Positions 32,880 through 41,324 of a stretch of DNA of 60,069 nt are shown here, in pieces. The position numbers and the translations under genes were made by a program. Every line of letters begins with the position of its first letter. The stretch's first letter is position 1. The DNA comes from Oscillospiraceae bacterium (GTDB taxonomy: Bacteria > Bacillota > Clostridia > Oscillospirales > CAG-272). Where the stretch lies: contig SVSI01000012.1 in assembly GCA_015064385.1 (NCBI GenBank), positions 1-60,069 on the forward strand, read 5' to 3'. The notes below the pieces were generated by a model that saw only the letters and a list, made by a program, of their open reading frames with translations, had not been told where the DNA came from and ran no database searches.

Positions 32880-35549
32880 ATGAAAAAAATACTTTTGATA
32901 ATGCTTCTGCTGGCGGCGCTGCTTGTTTCCTTTACCGCGTGCCACGGAGGAGACAATAACGACGACGGCACGAGGCCCGACACGGGAGAGCAGACGCCCA
33001 CCGACGATACCGTAAAAAAGGAAGGAATAGAGTTTGAGCTTGCACAGGGCGCTACCGTTGACGTTGGTAAGACCGTTGCACTCAAGGTCATAAACCTTGC
33101 AACCGGAAACAATACCACCAACCTTTTCTGGGAATCGGAAAACGAGGAGATCGCTACCGTTGACAAAAAGGGAAACGTGACCGGCGTATCGCAGGGAAGC
33201 GTAAAGATAACGGCAAAGACCTTTGACGGCAAATTTACGGCAGAATGTGATCTCACCGTCGTGCTCCGTCTTTCGGGAGTCCGCCTGAACTTTGAGGACT
33301 ACGATCTTGAGGTGGGTGACACCGTTCAGCTTGAAGCAAGCCCCATACCCGATAGCTTTATAGGAAGCACTTACAGTTGGCTCTCCAGCGTCCCCGAGAT
33401 TGCCAGCGTTGACGAAAACGGTCTTGTGACCGCGCACAAGCTCGGCAAAACGAGTATAATGGTCAGCGCAGAGCCGGGTGGACATACGGCAATATGCAGT
33501 ATAGTAGTAGGAAAATACGCCGATTCGATCACTCTTGAGGAGAGCAAATATACCATAAATCGCGGTGCAGACTGTCAGCTTGTACTGAATATGATCCCCG
33601 CAGATGCTACCACGAGACCTCACTGGAGATCCTCGGACGAGAGTATCGTTATCGTAAACTCTAACGGAGTTATCACCGCGAAGGCGGTAGGTGAGGCAGT
33701 AATAACGGTCAGCACCACTAACGGACTCAGCGCAAGCTGTAAGATAACCGTCATTTCCGCGCTCACCGGATTTGAGTTCTTTGAGGAAGAAATAACTGTA
33801 AATAAGGGTTCAAAGACCGAGCCGAACATCGTGTATTTCCCCGAAGATGCCACTAATAAAAAAATGACGTGGACGTCCTCTGATAAGAGTATCGCATCTA
33901 TAGTTAACGGAATGATCGTAGCACATAAGAACGGTACCGTTACCCTCACCGCAGAGGCGGAGGACGGCGGATATATCAAAACGCTTACCGTGAACGTCAT
34001 AAATCCCCTTCAGTCGATAGCGTTTGAGGGCGAAAAGGACGCGGTCAGCGGAAAATATCCCACACTTACCGTTCCTTGTACGGACAGCGTAAAACTGAAG
34101 CCGATATTCACCCCGTTTGATGCGGACGAGATCCCGTATCTCGTTTGGGAATCGAGTAACGTGACCGTTGCGGCAATAAATAACGGCGTGCTTGAGACCT
34201 ACTCGATAGGACAGACCACGATAACGGTAACCTCCCCCAACGGACTCAGCGCATCCTTTGACGTTGACGTTATAAAGAAGATATATCCCGTAGAGAGCTT
34301 CGACTCTCTTTCGGATACATACTATATGAACGTCGGCGACCTTCTTTCGATCAAATTCACCTTCGTTCCCGAAGAATCCGAGGAGGATGCGGTCATAAAC
34401 AGCGTCGTATTCTCGGCAGAGGGATTTGTACTCTGGAACGCAGAGCAGAAGCTCCTTATCGCAACGTCCCTCGGCGAATGTGACGTGACCTTTATTGTTG
34501 TAAACGCCGATCTCAGCGAAAAGAGCTGCACGGTTAAGATCAAAATAGTAGATAATACCGGTACTTCTCTTGATGATGAATATAAGTCGGATATACACGC
34601 ACAGCGCGACGATTTTAGCAATAAAAAGCAAACGCTTGCTCAGAGATATGAGGAGCTTAAGGCGAAGGAGATAGATCTTCTTGAAAAAATCGAAGCTCTT
34701 AAGGACGTCATAAACGGAGGTGCCGTAACTCCGATCAACGATTCGGACAGCGGTGTACAGACTCCTCCCGCAGGCGGTGAGGGCGAGCAGGGAAATACGG
34801 GTGAAAATACTCAGCCCGAACCCACTCCCGATCCTAACGAAATACTGCTGAAGCAGTACGAGCAGGAGCTTATCGACGTAAGAGTACAGCTTCGCGAGCT
34901 TGAAAAGGAGATCGAGCAGTGCGAAAGCGACAACGAAAGGGCGCTTCTCGGCATTTCGGCAAAATACTCTTGCGTAATGGAGGGTATTACCTATGATCCC
35001 GAAAATGATCCCTATCCCGAAAAAGCGGATACCGATTTCGTAAAGGTTACCGACTATTCGGAAAATATTCTGTCCGACCTTAAGTACGCAGGAGAATCCA
35101 ATGAAACCGGCAAGAAAATATATGACTTCAGCGACGCATATCTGCGTTACGGAACGGTCAAAAAGCTCGCGAAGGTGGCAGAATTCTTCTCGTCGATAAA
35201 CGACGGCGGCTATAAGCTTGTTATAATCGACGCTTACAGACCGACGGCGGCGCAGGACGTTATCTGGAATCTTCTTGGTACCACGGGCAGCTACGGTGAT
35301 TTTTCACACGGAAATGCCGTTATTATCGCAATAGCTAATCCGGACGGAACTCTTGCAGAAGATCTCGATGGTGGACTTTTCGAGCTTCTTACGATGCAAA
35401 TGGAGCTCAAGGGATTTAGTTTGTCCGATGACGGAGAGTATTTCATTGACAGCGATAGCTACGCGCTTGAGGAGGATCTCCTCTCGGATAAGGTTATCGA
35501 GCATAGCGTAGAAGTTATCACTCCCGATCCCGGAGAAAATTTAGAGTAA
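32880..35549 (+). CDS. Large lipoprotein with Ig-like (Big_2) repeats and a degenerate VanX-like domain
   Basis: 889 residues. A lipoprotein signal (lipobox FTAC, Cys 21) is followed by an acidic linker and about six tandem Big_2 (bacterial Ig-like group 2) domains of about 80 residues (45-560), recognised by repeats such as ATVDKKGNVTGVSQG and GLVTAHKLGKTSI. Next come two coiled-coil stretches around a Pro/Glu linker, then a C-terminal domain (about 715-870) like D-Ala-D-Ala dipeptidase VanX: IDAYRPTAAQ is present. But the zinc motif SxHxxGxAxD reads SHGNAVIIAI, without the Asp, and the C-terminal ExWH motif is replaced by EYFIDS. A cell-surface protein that may bind wall peptides without cutting them; function otherwise unknown. 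Confidence 0.82.
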   Translation: MKKILLIMLLLAALLVSFTACHGGDNNDDGTRPDTGEQTPTDDTVKKEGIEFELAQGATVDVGKTVALKVINLATGNNTTNLFWESENEEIATVDKKGNVTGVSQGSVKITAKTFDGKFTAECDLTVVLRLSGVRLNFEDYDLEVGDTVQLEASPIPDSFIGSTYSWLSSVPEIASVDENGLVTAHKLGKTSIMVSAEPGGHTAICSIVVGKYADSITLEESKYTINRGADCQLVLNMIPADATTRPHWRSSDESIVIVNSNGVITAKAVGEAVITVSTTNGLSASCKITVISALTGFEFFEEEITVNKGSKTEPNIVYFPEDATNKKMTWTSSDKSIASIVNGMIVAHKNGTVTLTAEAEDGGYIKTLTVNVINPLQSIAFEGEKDAVSGKYPTLTVPCTDSVKLKPIFTPFDADEIPYLVWESSNVTVAAINNGVLETYSIGQTTITVTSPNGLSASFDVDVIKKIYPVESFDSLSDTYYMNVGDLLSIKFTFVPEESEEDAVINSVVFSAEGFVLWNAEQKLLIATSLGECDVTFIVVNADLSEKSCTVKIKIVDNTGTSLDDEYKSDIHAQRDDFSNKKQTLAQRYEELKAKEIDLLEKIEALKDVINGGAVTPINDSDSGVQTPPAGGEGEQGNTGENTQPEPTPDPNEILLKQYEQELIDVRVQLRELEKEIEQCESDNERALLGISAKYSCVMEGITYDPENDPYPEKADTDFVKVTDYSENILSDLKYAGESNETGKKIYDFSDAYLRYGTVKKLAKVAEFFSSINDGGYKLVIIDAYRPTAAQDVIWNLLGTTGSYGDFSHGNAVIIAIANPDGTLAEDLDGGLFELLTMQMELKGFSLSDDGEYFIDSDSYALEEDLLSDKVIEHSVEVITPDPGENLE

Positions 35550-35586
35550 AAAATACCCGACTGCGAAAAAGCAGTCGGGTATTTTA
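35550..35586 (+). terminator. Intrinsic terminator after the Big_2/VanX-like gene
   Basis: A 14-bp perfect stem AAATACCCGACTGC/GCAGTCGGGTATTT with an A-rich loop, right at the stop codon. Confidence 0.9.
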
Positions 35587-35671
35587 CGGTTATTCCGTTG
35601 TTTTCTTGATCCTTTGGCCCCACTCGGGATGAAAACGTTTGTGAGTTTCGCACACCAATCCTTCAAATGGC

Positions 35672-35704
35672 GGCTAATAAGGAAAGTGCGCCGCGGTCTG
35701 TTCC
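35672..35704 (+). repeat. Partial copy of dispersed repeat family 2
   Basis: GGAAAGTGCGCCGCGGTC (35681-35698) and the following bases match the 3' end of the family 2 copy at 45177-45206 (GGAAGGTGCGCCGCGGTC). It is inverted relative to the larger copy at 35760-35951. The rest of the gap from 35587 to 35760 shows nothing else. Confidence 0.6.
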
Positions 35705-35759
35705 TGCGAATTAAGCTTTGATTTGCTTAAATACAATTTTAGAAAGTTGTGAATTTCAC

Positions 35760-35951
35760 CCGTAGGAACTGTCAAAGGCGCGCCCGATTCCGCGCCGCGA
35801 GTAAGGATACGCCGCGTTTTTGCGGCGGACAAAACGCGACACGCGTTGGGAGCGTTTTGTCGTAGGGAGGGTGTTTTCTGAAGGGAGGTCTCCTCCCTAA
35901 CAGCCGTTCTTTGGTTCGTTTCTGTCGGTACAGAAATGAACGTTCATCTCG
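35760..35951 (-). repeat. Dispersed repeat family 2, copy 1
   Basis: On the minus strand it begins CGTTCATTTCTGT-ACC-GACAGAAACGAACC, continues AAAGAACGGC, TAGGGAGG, a CCTCCC arm and an ACACCCTCCC segment, and ends near TCCTACGG. The copy at 44999-45206 follows the same order with many substitutions. It contains several inverted repeats (GTTCATTTCTGT with ACAGAAACGAAC; GACAAAACGC with GCGTTTTGTC). No protein-coding pattern. Confidence 0.7.
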
Positions 35952-36054
35952 CGAACACGTCTTTGTGTTTTTGCACATACAGCTCCTTGTACTTCGATCC
36001 ACTTTTTGGAGCAACGGTACTTGCTGATTTTAGGGCTATGCCGAAAATAAAATA

Positions 36055-36080
36055 CCACCCGCGTGGCGGGTGGGCATTTT
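36055..36080 (-). terminator. Terminator of the TIM-barrel isomerase-like gene
   Basis: An 8-bp stem CCACCCGC/GCGGGTGG with a 3-nt loop at the 3' end of the minus-strand gene; on the minus strand TATTTTATTTT follows. Confidence 0.8.
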
Positions 36081-36895
36081 TATTTTCTCGTGTTATTTCT
36101 TATGTATAGAAGATCGGCGTTTATCTTGTCAATTCCCGACGCATTTTCGTTTATCTCGGGAGATTCAAGAGTTATCGTTCCGTGATATTTCTCGGCAATT
36201 ATCGGCATTATTTTGTCAAATCCAACGAGTCCGCAGCCGAGATGGGGTATCGGACGCAGAGAGGAAAAATCGTGCGCGGGACCTATGTAATCGGAAAAAT
36301 GCATGTGCGCTATCTTACCGCACTCTATCCATTTTGACTCTAAAAATTTGTCGGTCTGCTCGTGAAAAGCGCCGAAGCGGGTGTCAAAAATAAAGCGGAC
36401 GTCAGGGTACTTTTCCTCGATCTGTAAAAGGTGTGTAAGCGGATCGCTCGTTATACACGGGACGTTTTCGATGAGAAGCTCGACACCGTGCTTTTTTGCA
36501 ATTTCGAGAAGATAGGGAAGATAAGAAAGATTTTTTTCAAAATATTTGTCGGAGTGCGGCGCGCTCCAAAGGTGAAATACCATTTTTTCGGCGCCGAGCG
36601 TCTCGGCCACCCTGCAGTTGACCTCAAAATCAGAGAACGCCTTTTTAATGATATCGGTGTCTTTTTCGGTCAAAAGTCCGCCGATGTCTTTTTCCGCGTG
36701 TACGACCTCGACCTTGGCGCCCGAGCGCTCGATCTCACCGATCAGGGACGAAAGGACGGGATAATACGCGTGTACCATCATAAGCTCAAAGCCGTCTGCC
36801 TCGATGTTTTTGTGATTTTCCGTAAAAAGCTTGTAATTAAAGCCGTTTGCCCTGCCGACTATCGTGCCGGTAGAGCAGTATATCTTGTTGTTCAT
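36080..36895 (-). CDS. Sugar phosphate isomerase/epimerase-like TIM-barrel protein
   Basis: 271 residues of the AP-endonuclease 2 / xylose isomerase-like fold. Metal-ligand candidates are visible in VVHAEKD, VFHLWSAP, LLIENVPC (Glu), FIFDTRFG (Asp), AHMHFSD (His) and ITLESPE (Glu near the end). Such proteins isomerise or epimerise sugars or inositol derivatives; the substrate is unknown. Start ATG 36895 (MNNKIYCS) after GAGGT; an in-frame start 30 bases upstream overlaps the promoter region. Monocistronic. Confidence 0.85.
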   Translation of the reverse strand: MNNKIYCSTGTIVGRANGFNYKLFTENHKNIEADGFELMMVHAYYPVLSSLIGEIERSGAKVEVVHAEKDIGGLLTEKDTDIIKKAFSDFEVNCRVAETLGAEKMVFHLWSAPHSDKYFEKNLSYLPYLLEIAKKHGVELLIENVPCITSDPLTHLLQIEEKYPDVRFIFDTRFGAFHEQTDKFLESKWIECGKIAHMHFSDYIGPAHDFSSLRPIPHLGCGLVGFDKIMPIIAEKYHGTITLESPEINENASGIDKINADLLYIRNNTRK

Positions 36896-36915
36896 AAGTA
36901 TGTACCTCGGATATG

Positions 36916-36944
36916 ATTTTAGCAAAAAAAGACGGTGTTGTCAA
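36916..36944 (-). promoter_or_regulatory. Promoter of the TIM-barrel isomerase-like gene
   Basis: Minus strand TTGACA (36939-36944), 17-bp spacer, TAAAAT (36916-36921). The short distance (21 bases) to the ATG implies a very short leader. Confidence 0.8.
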
Positions 36945-37008
36945 GGTCTTGAACACCGAGTGTACATATAGTACAAAAAGGGTAGAAAAATCTTGTACAA
37001 TATGACTA

Positions 37009-37037
37009 TTTACGTTCCGAGGAAAAAGTGGTAAAAT
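37009..37037 (+). promoter_or_regulatory. Promoter of the candidate small RNA
   Basis: TTTACG (37009-37014), 17-bp spacer, TAAAAT (37032-37037). The next strong element downstream is a terminator, not a gene start. Confidence 0.6.
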
Positions 37038-37042
37038 ATAGA

Positions 37043-37123
37043 TGTAAAGGGCTAAAGCTTTGCCCGTAAATTTGAGAAAAAACGAAGCACACAGCCCTTT
37101 TGCGGGGAAATGTGTGCTTTTTT
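37043..37123 (+). ncRNA. Candidate small RNA or attenuated leader of about 80 nt
   Basis: Between the promoter at 37009-37037 and a strong intrinsic terminator there is no open reading frame. The stretch has a hairpin GGGC-TAAAGCTTT-GCCC (37049-37065), an A-rich linker, then the terminator AAGCACACA (37085-37093) with TGTGTGCTT (37111-37119), an inner GCCC/GGGG pairing and a T run. The inner CCC could also pair with the first GGG, so two folds are possible. It precedes the orphan gene at 37180 by 57 bases, so it may be either an independent sRNA or a regulatory leader. No known family was recognised. Confidence 0.55.
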
Positions 37124-37179
37124 GATTTTAGGTGTAATATTTCGTGTAAAAGTTGTCTGTATGAGCAGGAGGCGCGATT

Positions 37180-37731
37180 ATGAAAAAATCAGATTTAATT
37201 GCGATAGGCGTAATACTGGTCTTAATTTCCATAATATTTAGTGTTTGTCTGAATTTCGTTCAACAATGGAACTATTTGATTCACGATGTCGGTCCTTATG
37301 AAGTCCGTGATTTTAGATCCTATAAAAAAGACTTCAAAATGATAGCAGAAACAGCTATATCTTTTTATGACGAAGAAAAAGAAAAAAACGATGCGCTCAT
37401 ATATATAACTATCGACACCCTCAATGATACGTGGAAAATAAGATGCGTGTCTGAAGCTGAAGAAACCTATACTTATAAAGAAATCTCTGAGGATGAATCC
37501 CGAGCATATTCCCATATTCGGGAAGCGTTTCCAAGTACGGAATATGGATGGTTATCTTTAATCAAGGTAAGGAGTGATAGAGTGGTATTTCTCACCGAAA
37601 CCCCGTATGCAATAGTGTATATGCGAAACGGGAAACGACCCAAATATATCTCTAAAGAGGACGAAGGTTACGAATCGGTGTACGTAGAGAAACTGTCACG
37701 CAGATGGTATCAAGTCAAGGGAAAACCGTAA
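37180..37731 (+). CDS. Orphan membrane-anchored protein
   Basis: A 183-residue protein with an N-terminal membrane span (about 6-27) and an extracytoplasmic, charged, beta-rich remainder; no motif I recognise. Strong ribosome site AGGAGG before ATG 37180. Base composition is clearly more AT-rich than the housekeeping neighbours, like the next two genes; the three form a same-strand set of unknown function. Confidence 0.7.
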   Translation: MKKSDLIAIGVILVLISIIFSVCLNFVQQWNYLIHDVGPYEVRDFRSYKKDFKMIAETAISFYDEEKEKNDALIYITIDTLNDTWKIRCVSEAEETYTYKEISEDESRAYSHIREAFPSTEYGWLSLIKVRSDRVVFLTETPYAIVYMRNGKRPKYISKEDEGYESVYVEKLSRRWYQVKGKP

Positions 37732-37834
37732 CGTCTTCCGATGAGTGTGGTGAATCGCTGATTATGCAGTAAAATATCAAACTCTCCCAGATACGGTGTT
37801 TGGTCCGAATATACCATTGCCATAAGGAGGAAAT

Positions 37835-38308
37835 ATGGAATTTATAAGAATTGAAACAGTGACAAAGGATGGAAAAAAGTTCTCATCGGAAATTGAAACC
37901 GAAGGATTATATAAGCTAAATTGCACATTTGGCAAGAGTATCGAAATGCTAGATAAAATTACTGCTATCTGCATTTCAGACGGAATTCTGCTTATTAGAA
38001 CGGAAGATCGTGATTTTCGGGACGGACGCCAAACAGCGCCGATTATAAAAGATAATCGTCAAGAAAATAATATAAATGCATTCGACTATCAGGGGAATCA
38101 TTTATGGAATATCGGTGAAATAGTTGGCGATATCAAAATGCAGTTTGACAGTATCACACATCTTTCGGTCGAAGAAGCGAAGAAGCAATACGAAATCAAC
38201 TGCAAGACGACAAGCAATTTGTTTAAGTGCATTTCTGGAGGATTCGTGTTTGTAATTGACGCTAACGATAAAAAATTGTTACTTAAAGTGACGGGCGGTG
38301 CGAAATAA
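37835..38308 (+). CDS. Orphan cytosolic protein
   Basis: 157 residues without signal peptide or membrane span, starting at ATG 37835 after AAGGAGG. It looks beta-rich in its first half; residues such as GILLIRTEDR and GNHLWNIGEI suggest strands of a repeated-sheet protein, and the end FVFVIDANDKKLLLKVTGG would fit a strand pair. No family recognised. AT-rich codons. It lies 103 bp from the previous gene and 73 bp from the next. Confidence 0.65.
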   Translation: MEFIRIETVTKDGKKFSSEIETEGLYKLNCTFGKSIEMLDKITAICISDGILLIRTEDRDFRDGRQTAPIIKDNRQENNINAFDYQGNHLWNIGEIVGDIKMQFDSITHLSVEEAKKQYEINCKTTSNLFKCISGGFVFVIDANDKKLLLKVTGGAK

Positions 38309-38381
38309 CGAGTTTGCAGTAAAATATTAACTCACCCCGACCCACGCAAAAAACAGTCAAAAATAGAATAAGGAGGTCAAT

Positions 38382-39410
38382 ATGAAATACAAAAAATACT
38401 GTAAATTTTCCATTTGTATCATTTTAATTTTAGCAATTTGCCTTTGCCTTGGCTCGTGTTCTTCAGATGTTTCAGACGAAAACGATGCATCAAACGATAG
38501 TACAGATGACAGCGCTTCGGATGAACACGTTTGTATTTACGGCGAGGAGCCGAGTTTAGAGTTCTCTTCTGTTGAAGAATTTTATAATACGGTCTTCTGC
38601 GACAAACTGAGCGAAGAGCAAAAAGCAGTTGTAAACAAATTTTCAAAAGATGATTCGGGAAATATCCGTCTATGTGATTTGAATAACTTATACGTGCCTA
38701 TTTTGCCATCGAACACACATATCAGTTATATATCCTGGTCAGGTAGAGATTATAGTTTCAGTATAGAAGTTGAAAATGGCAGCATTGGATGGGTGGACTA
38801 CTGCACGTATGTAAGAGAGGTCTATGACAGGTATTTACAGGAATTTGACGAGACTTTGAAAACTGACGGTGTTTCAGTGAGTGAGCAGTTATATCTTGAT
38901 GACGGAATGGGCGGAACCAAAATTGAAACGTATTATACAACCTCAACGTCATCAATGAAAAACATCAGATATTCACTGACAGAGGGAAAAAGAACGATCG
39001 TAATTGAAAAAACGTTTTGCTTTGAAAACAAATTTGGCGAATTTACATCCGAAGATATTCCGGTTTCTGTAAAAATGTATTGTACTGAAAACGATCAATA
39101 CTATATAACCAGATTTTATACTCTAACCGAGGATCCCACGATTGAATGGCTTCTCGAATTCGGGCTTACAAAATACGATGCTGTTAGTTTGGAAGATGCA
39201 AGTAAAATACAAGAGGGAATGAAGTATTCTGAAATTGCCGATATACTCGGAAGCGAGGGAACGGACGTCGGCTACGGCGCTGTCATATATCGTTGGATTT
39301 TGGCGGACGGAGAATATGTGGACGTGCATTTTGTGGCATCGGAACTTTCAGAGAATAAGACTCCGGAAGATCTCGTGGCAAGCAAGATCACATTTTCAAA
39401 AAACGACTGA
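38382..39410 (+). CDS. Lipoprotein with BamE/SmpA-like C-terminal domain
   Basis: 342 residues: a lipoprotein signal (lipobox LGSC, Cys 26), an Asp/Ser-rich linker of about 25 residues, a central region without recognised motifs, and a C-terminal stretch of about 60 residues (from IQEGMKYSEIADILGSEG to YVDVHFV) that fits the BLIP/SmpA-type fold often found in small Gram-positive lipoproteins (GMTYxEVxxILG pattern). It should sit on the outer face of the membrane. AT-rich; ends the three-gene orphan set. Role unknown. Confidence 0.72.
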   Translation: MKYKKYCKFSICIILILAICLCLGSCSSDVSDENDASNDSTDDSASDEHVCIYGEEPSLEFSSVEEFYNTVFCDKLSEEQKAVVNKFSKDDSGNIRLCDLNNLYVPILPSNTHISYISWSGRDYSFSIEVENGSIGWVDYCTYVREVYDRYLQEFDETLKTDGVSVSEQLYLDDGMGGTKIETYYTTSTSSMKNIRYSLTEGKRTIVIEKTFCFENKFGEFTSEDIPVSVKMYCTENDQYYITRFYTLTEDPTIEWLLEFGLTKYDAVSLEDASKIQEGMKYSEIADILGSEGTDVGYGAVIYRWILADGEYVDVHFVASELSENKTPEDLVASKITFSKND

Positions 39411-39472
39411 TCGCGAGGATCAATAGTCCCCTACGCCCCCGAAAGTATCAGTCAAAATTTAAACCTTAAACG

Positions 39473-39503
39473 CGCGGCAGTGCCTCTTGCACTGCCGCGT
39501 TTT
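39473..39503 (+). terminator. Intrinsic terminator after the orphan lipoprotein gene
   Basis: An 11-bp GC-rich stem CGCGGCAGTGC/GCACTGCCGCG with the loop CTCTT and TTTT. Confidence 0.9.
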
Positions 39504-39554
39504 CGTATCTGCCGAAAAAATCTCGTCGATAGGTCAAAAAAACTCGTTTTTCTA

Positions 39555-39583
39555 TTGAAAAATGGAAATATATGTTGTATAAT
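39555..39583 (+). promoter_or_regulatory. Promoter of the Lrp-aminotransferase operon
   Basis: TTGAAA (39555-39560), 17-bp spacer, TATAAT (39578-39583). Confidence 0.85.
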
Positions 39584-39635
39584 ATATTATTAAAATAGGT
39601 AAGTATTAAATAAACCCCGAACGGAGGATTTGAAA

Positions 39636-40115
39636 ATGAATAAAATACTTCAAATGCTTGAAAACGACGCTCGCCTTACGAGTGAGCAGATCGCCACGAT
39701 GCTTCAGAAAGAGGAAGGCGATATCAAAAAGGCAATAGATGAATACGAGAAGAGCGGCGTTATCGTCGGCTATCAGGCGCTTATCGACTGGGATAAGACC
39801 GACAGAGAATACGTCAGCGCTGTTATCGAGGTAAAGGTCGTTCCCCAGCGTGACAGGGGCTTTGACAGAATAGCCGAGAAGATATACCACTACGACGAGG
39901 TAAAGAGTCTTTACCTTATGTCGGGCAGCTACGATCTTCAGGTAATAATCGAGGGCAGAACTCTTAAGGAGGTTGCACAGTTCGTGGCACAGAAGCTCGC
40001 AACGCTCGAGTACGTTACATCCACGGCAACCCATTTCGTTCTCCGTAAATATAAGGATATGGGCGTTATTTACGAAGCCCCCGAGGTAGATCAGAGAGGA
40101 AACTGCGAGATATGA
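39636..40115 (+). CDS. Lrp/AsnC family transcriptional regulator
   Basis: 159 residues: an N-terminal helix-turn-helix (about 1-55, with LTSEQIATMLQK) and a C-terminal RAM/ACT-like ligand domain (about 65-150, with MSGSYDLQVIIEG). The start is ATG 39636, 8 nt from GGAGG; an upstream TTG gains only two residues. Lrp proteins sense amino acids and control their metabolism. It overlaps the aminotransferase gene by 4 bp, so that gene is probably its target or effector source. Confidence 0.92.
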   Translation: MNKILQMLENDARLTSEQIATMLQKEEGDIKKAIDEYEKSGVIVGYQALIDWDKTDREYVSAVIEVKVVPQRDRGFDRIAEKIYHYDEVKSLYLMSGSYDLQVIIEGRTLKEVAQFVAQKLATLEYVTSTATHFVLRKYKDMGVIYEAPEVDQRGNCEI

Positions 40116-41278
40116 TGGATTACTCGAAGATCCTTTCCGACAGAGCGCTCTCCCTTCAGCCGTCGGGAATACGAAAGTTTTTCGACATTCTTGACGATAT
40201 GAAGGACGTCGTTTCGCTTACGGTCGGTCAGCCCGACTTCGTTACCCCGTGGCATATTCGCGAGGCGGCGATCGAGAGTCTTGAAAAGGGAAGAACTTAT
40301 TATACGTCAAACGCGGGACTTACGCCTCTTCGCGAGGAGATCTCCGCTTATATGAAGAGAAGATTTGATCTCTCTTACGGCGCAAATGACGAGATACTCG
40401 TCACGGTCGGCGGAAGCGAGGCGATCGACCTTGCGATCCGCGCTTGCGTGAACGTTGGAGACGAGGTAATAATCCCTCAACCGTCCTTCGTTTGCTACGG
40501 CCCGATAACGACTATGGCGGGAGGCACTCCCGTTATAATACCGCTCAAGGCGGAAAACAAATTCAAGCTGACTGCAAGCGAGCTTCGTGCGGCAATTACG
40601 CCGAAAACGAAGATGCTCGTTCTGCCTTTTCCCAATAATCCCACGGGTGCGGTAATGACCCTTGACGAGCTTGAGGAGATAGCAGAGGTGCTTCGCGGCA
40701 CCGATATTATCGTTCTTTCGGACGAGATATACGCAGAGCTTACTTATAACGGTGCTCACGCATCTATTGCATCTCTTGAAGGAATGAGAGAGCGCACGAT
40801 AATAGCAAGCGGATTTTCAAAGGCGTACGCTATGACCGGTTGGCGTCTCGGTTACACGCTTGCACCGCGCGAGATCACCGCGCAGATGTTCAAGATACAT
40901 CAGTACGCGATAATGTGCGCGCCTACCGTCAGTCAGTTTGCTGCTATCGAGGCGCTGAAGGCGGGAGACGGCGACATCGAATATATGAAGGGCGAATACG
41001 ATAAGCGCAGACGTCTTATAGTCAAGGGACTCGAGGACGCAGGCATCGAATGCTTCGAGCCCGAGGGCGCATTCTACGTTTTCGCAAACGTAGGAAAGTT
41101 CGGTCTCACGAGCGAAGAATTTTGTACGAGACTGCTTTACGAGGCGGGCGTTGCGATAGTCCCGGGAACTGCATTCGGTGAGTGCGGCGAGGGATTTGCA
41201 CGTATTTCGTACGCATATTCCACAAAGCATATTTCACTTGCAATAGAAAAGATAAAATCTTTCGTTGAAAACCTCTGA
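40112..41278 (+). CDS. Class I/II PLP-dependent aminotransferase
   Basis: 388 residues with the PLP lysine in SGFSKAYAMTGWRLGY, the substrate Asn in FPNNPTGAV, the PLP-holding Asp/Tyr in LSDEIYAEL and the C-terminal Arg in FARISYA. It belongs to the subgroup of aspartate/aromatic or acetyl-diaminopimelate aminotransferases (PatA-like); the substrate cannot be fixed from sequence. Translational coupling (ATGATGG, 4-bp overlap) with the Lrp gene suggests an amino-acid-responsive unit. Confidence 0.92.
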   Translation: MMDYSKILSDRALSLQPSGIRKFFDILDDMKDVVSLTVGQPDFVTPWHIREAAIESLEKGRTYYTSNAGLTPLREEISAYMKRRFDLSYGANDEILVTVGGSEAIDLAIRACVNVGDEVIIPQPSFVCYGPITTMAGGTPVIIPLKAENKFKLTASELRAAITPKTKMLVLPFPNNPTGAVMTLDELEEIAEVLRGTDIIVLSDEIYAELTYNGAHASIASLEGMRERTIIASGFSKAYAMTGWRLGYTLAPREITAQMFKIHQYAIMCAPTVSQFAAIEALKAGDGDIEYMKGEYDKRRRLIVKGLEDAGIECFEPEGAFYVFANVGKFGLTSEEFCTRLLYEAGVAIVPGTAFGECGEGFARISYAYSTKHISLAIEKIKSFVENL

Positions 41279-41324
41279 AAATGATCTGTAAACTGTAAAA
41301 AGCAGAGAAAGGTACGGCACTATT

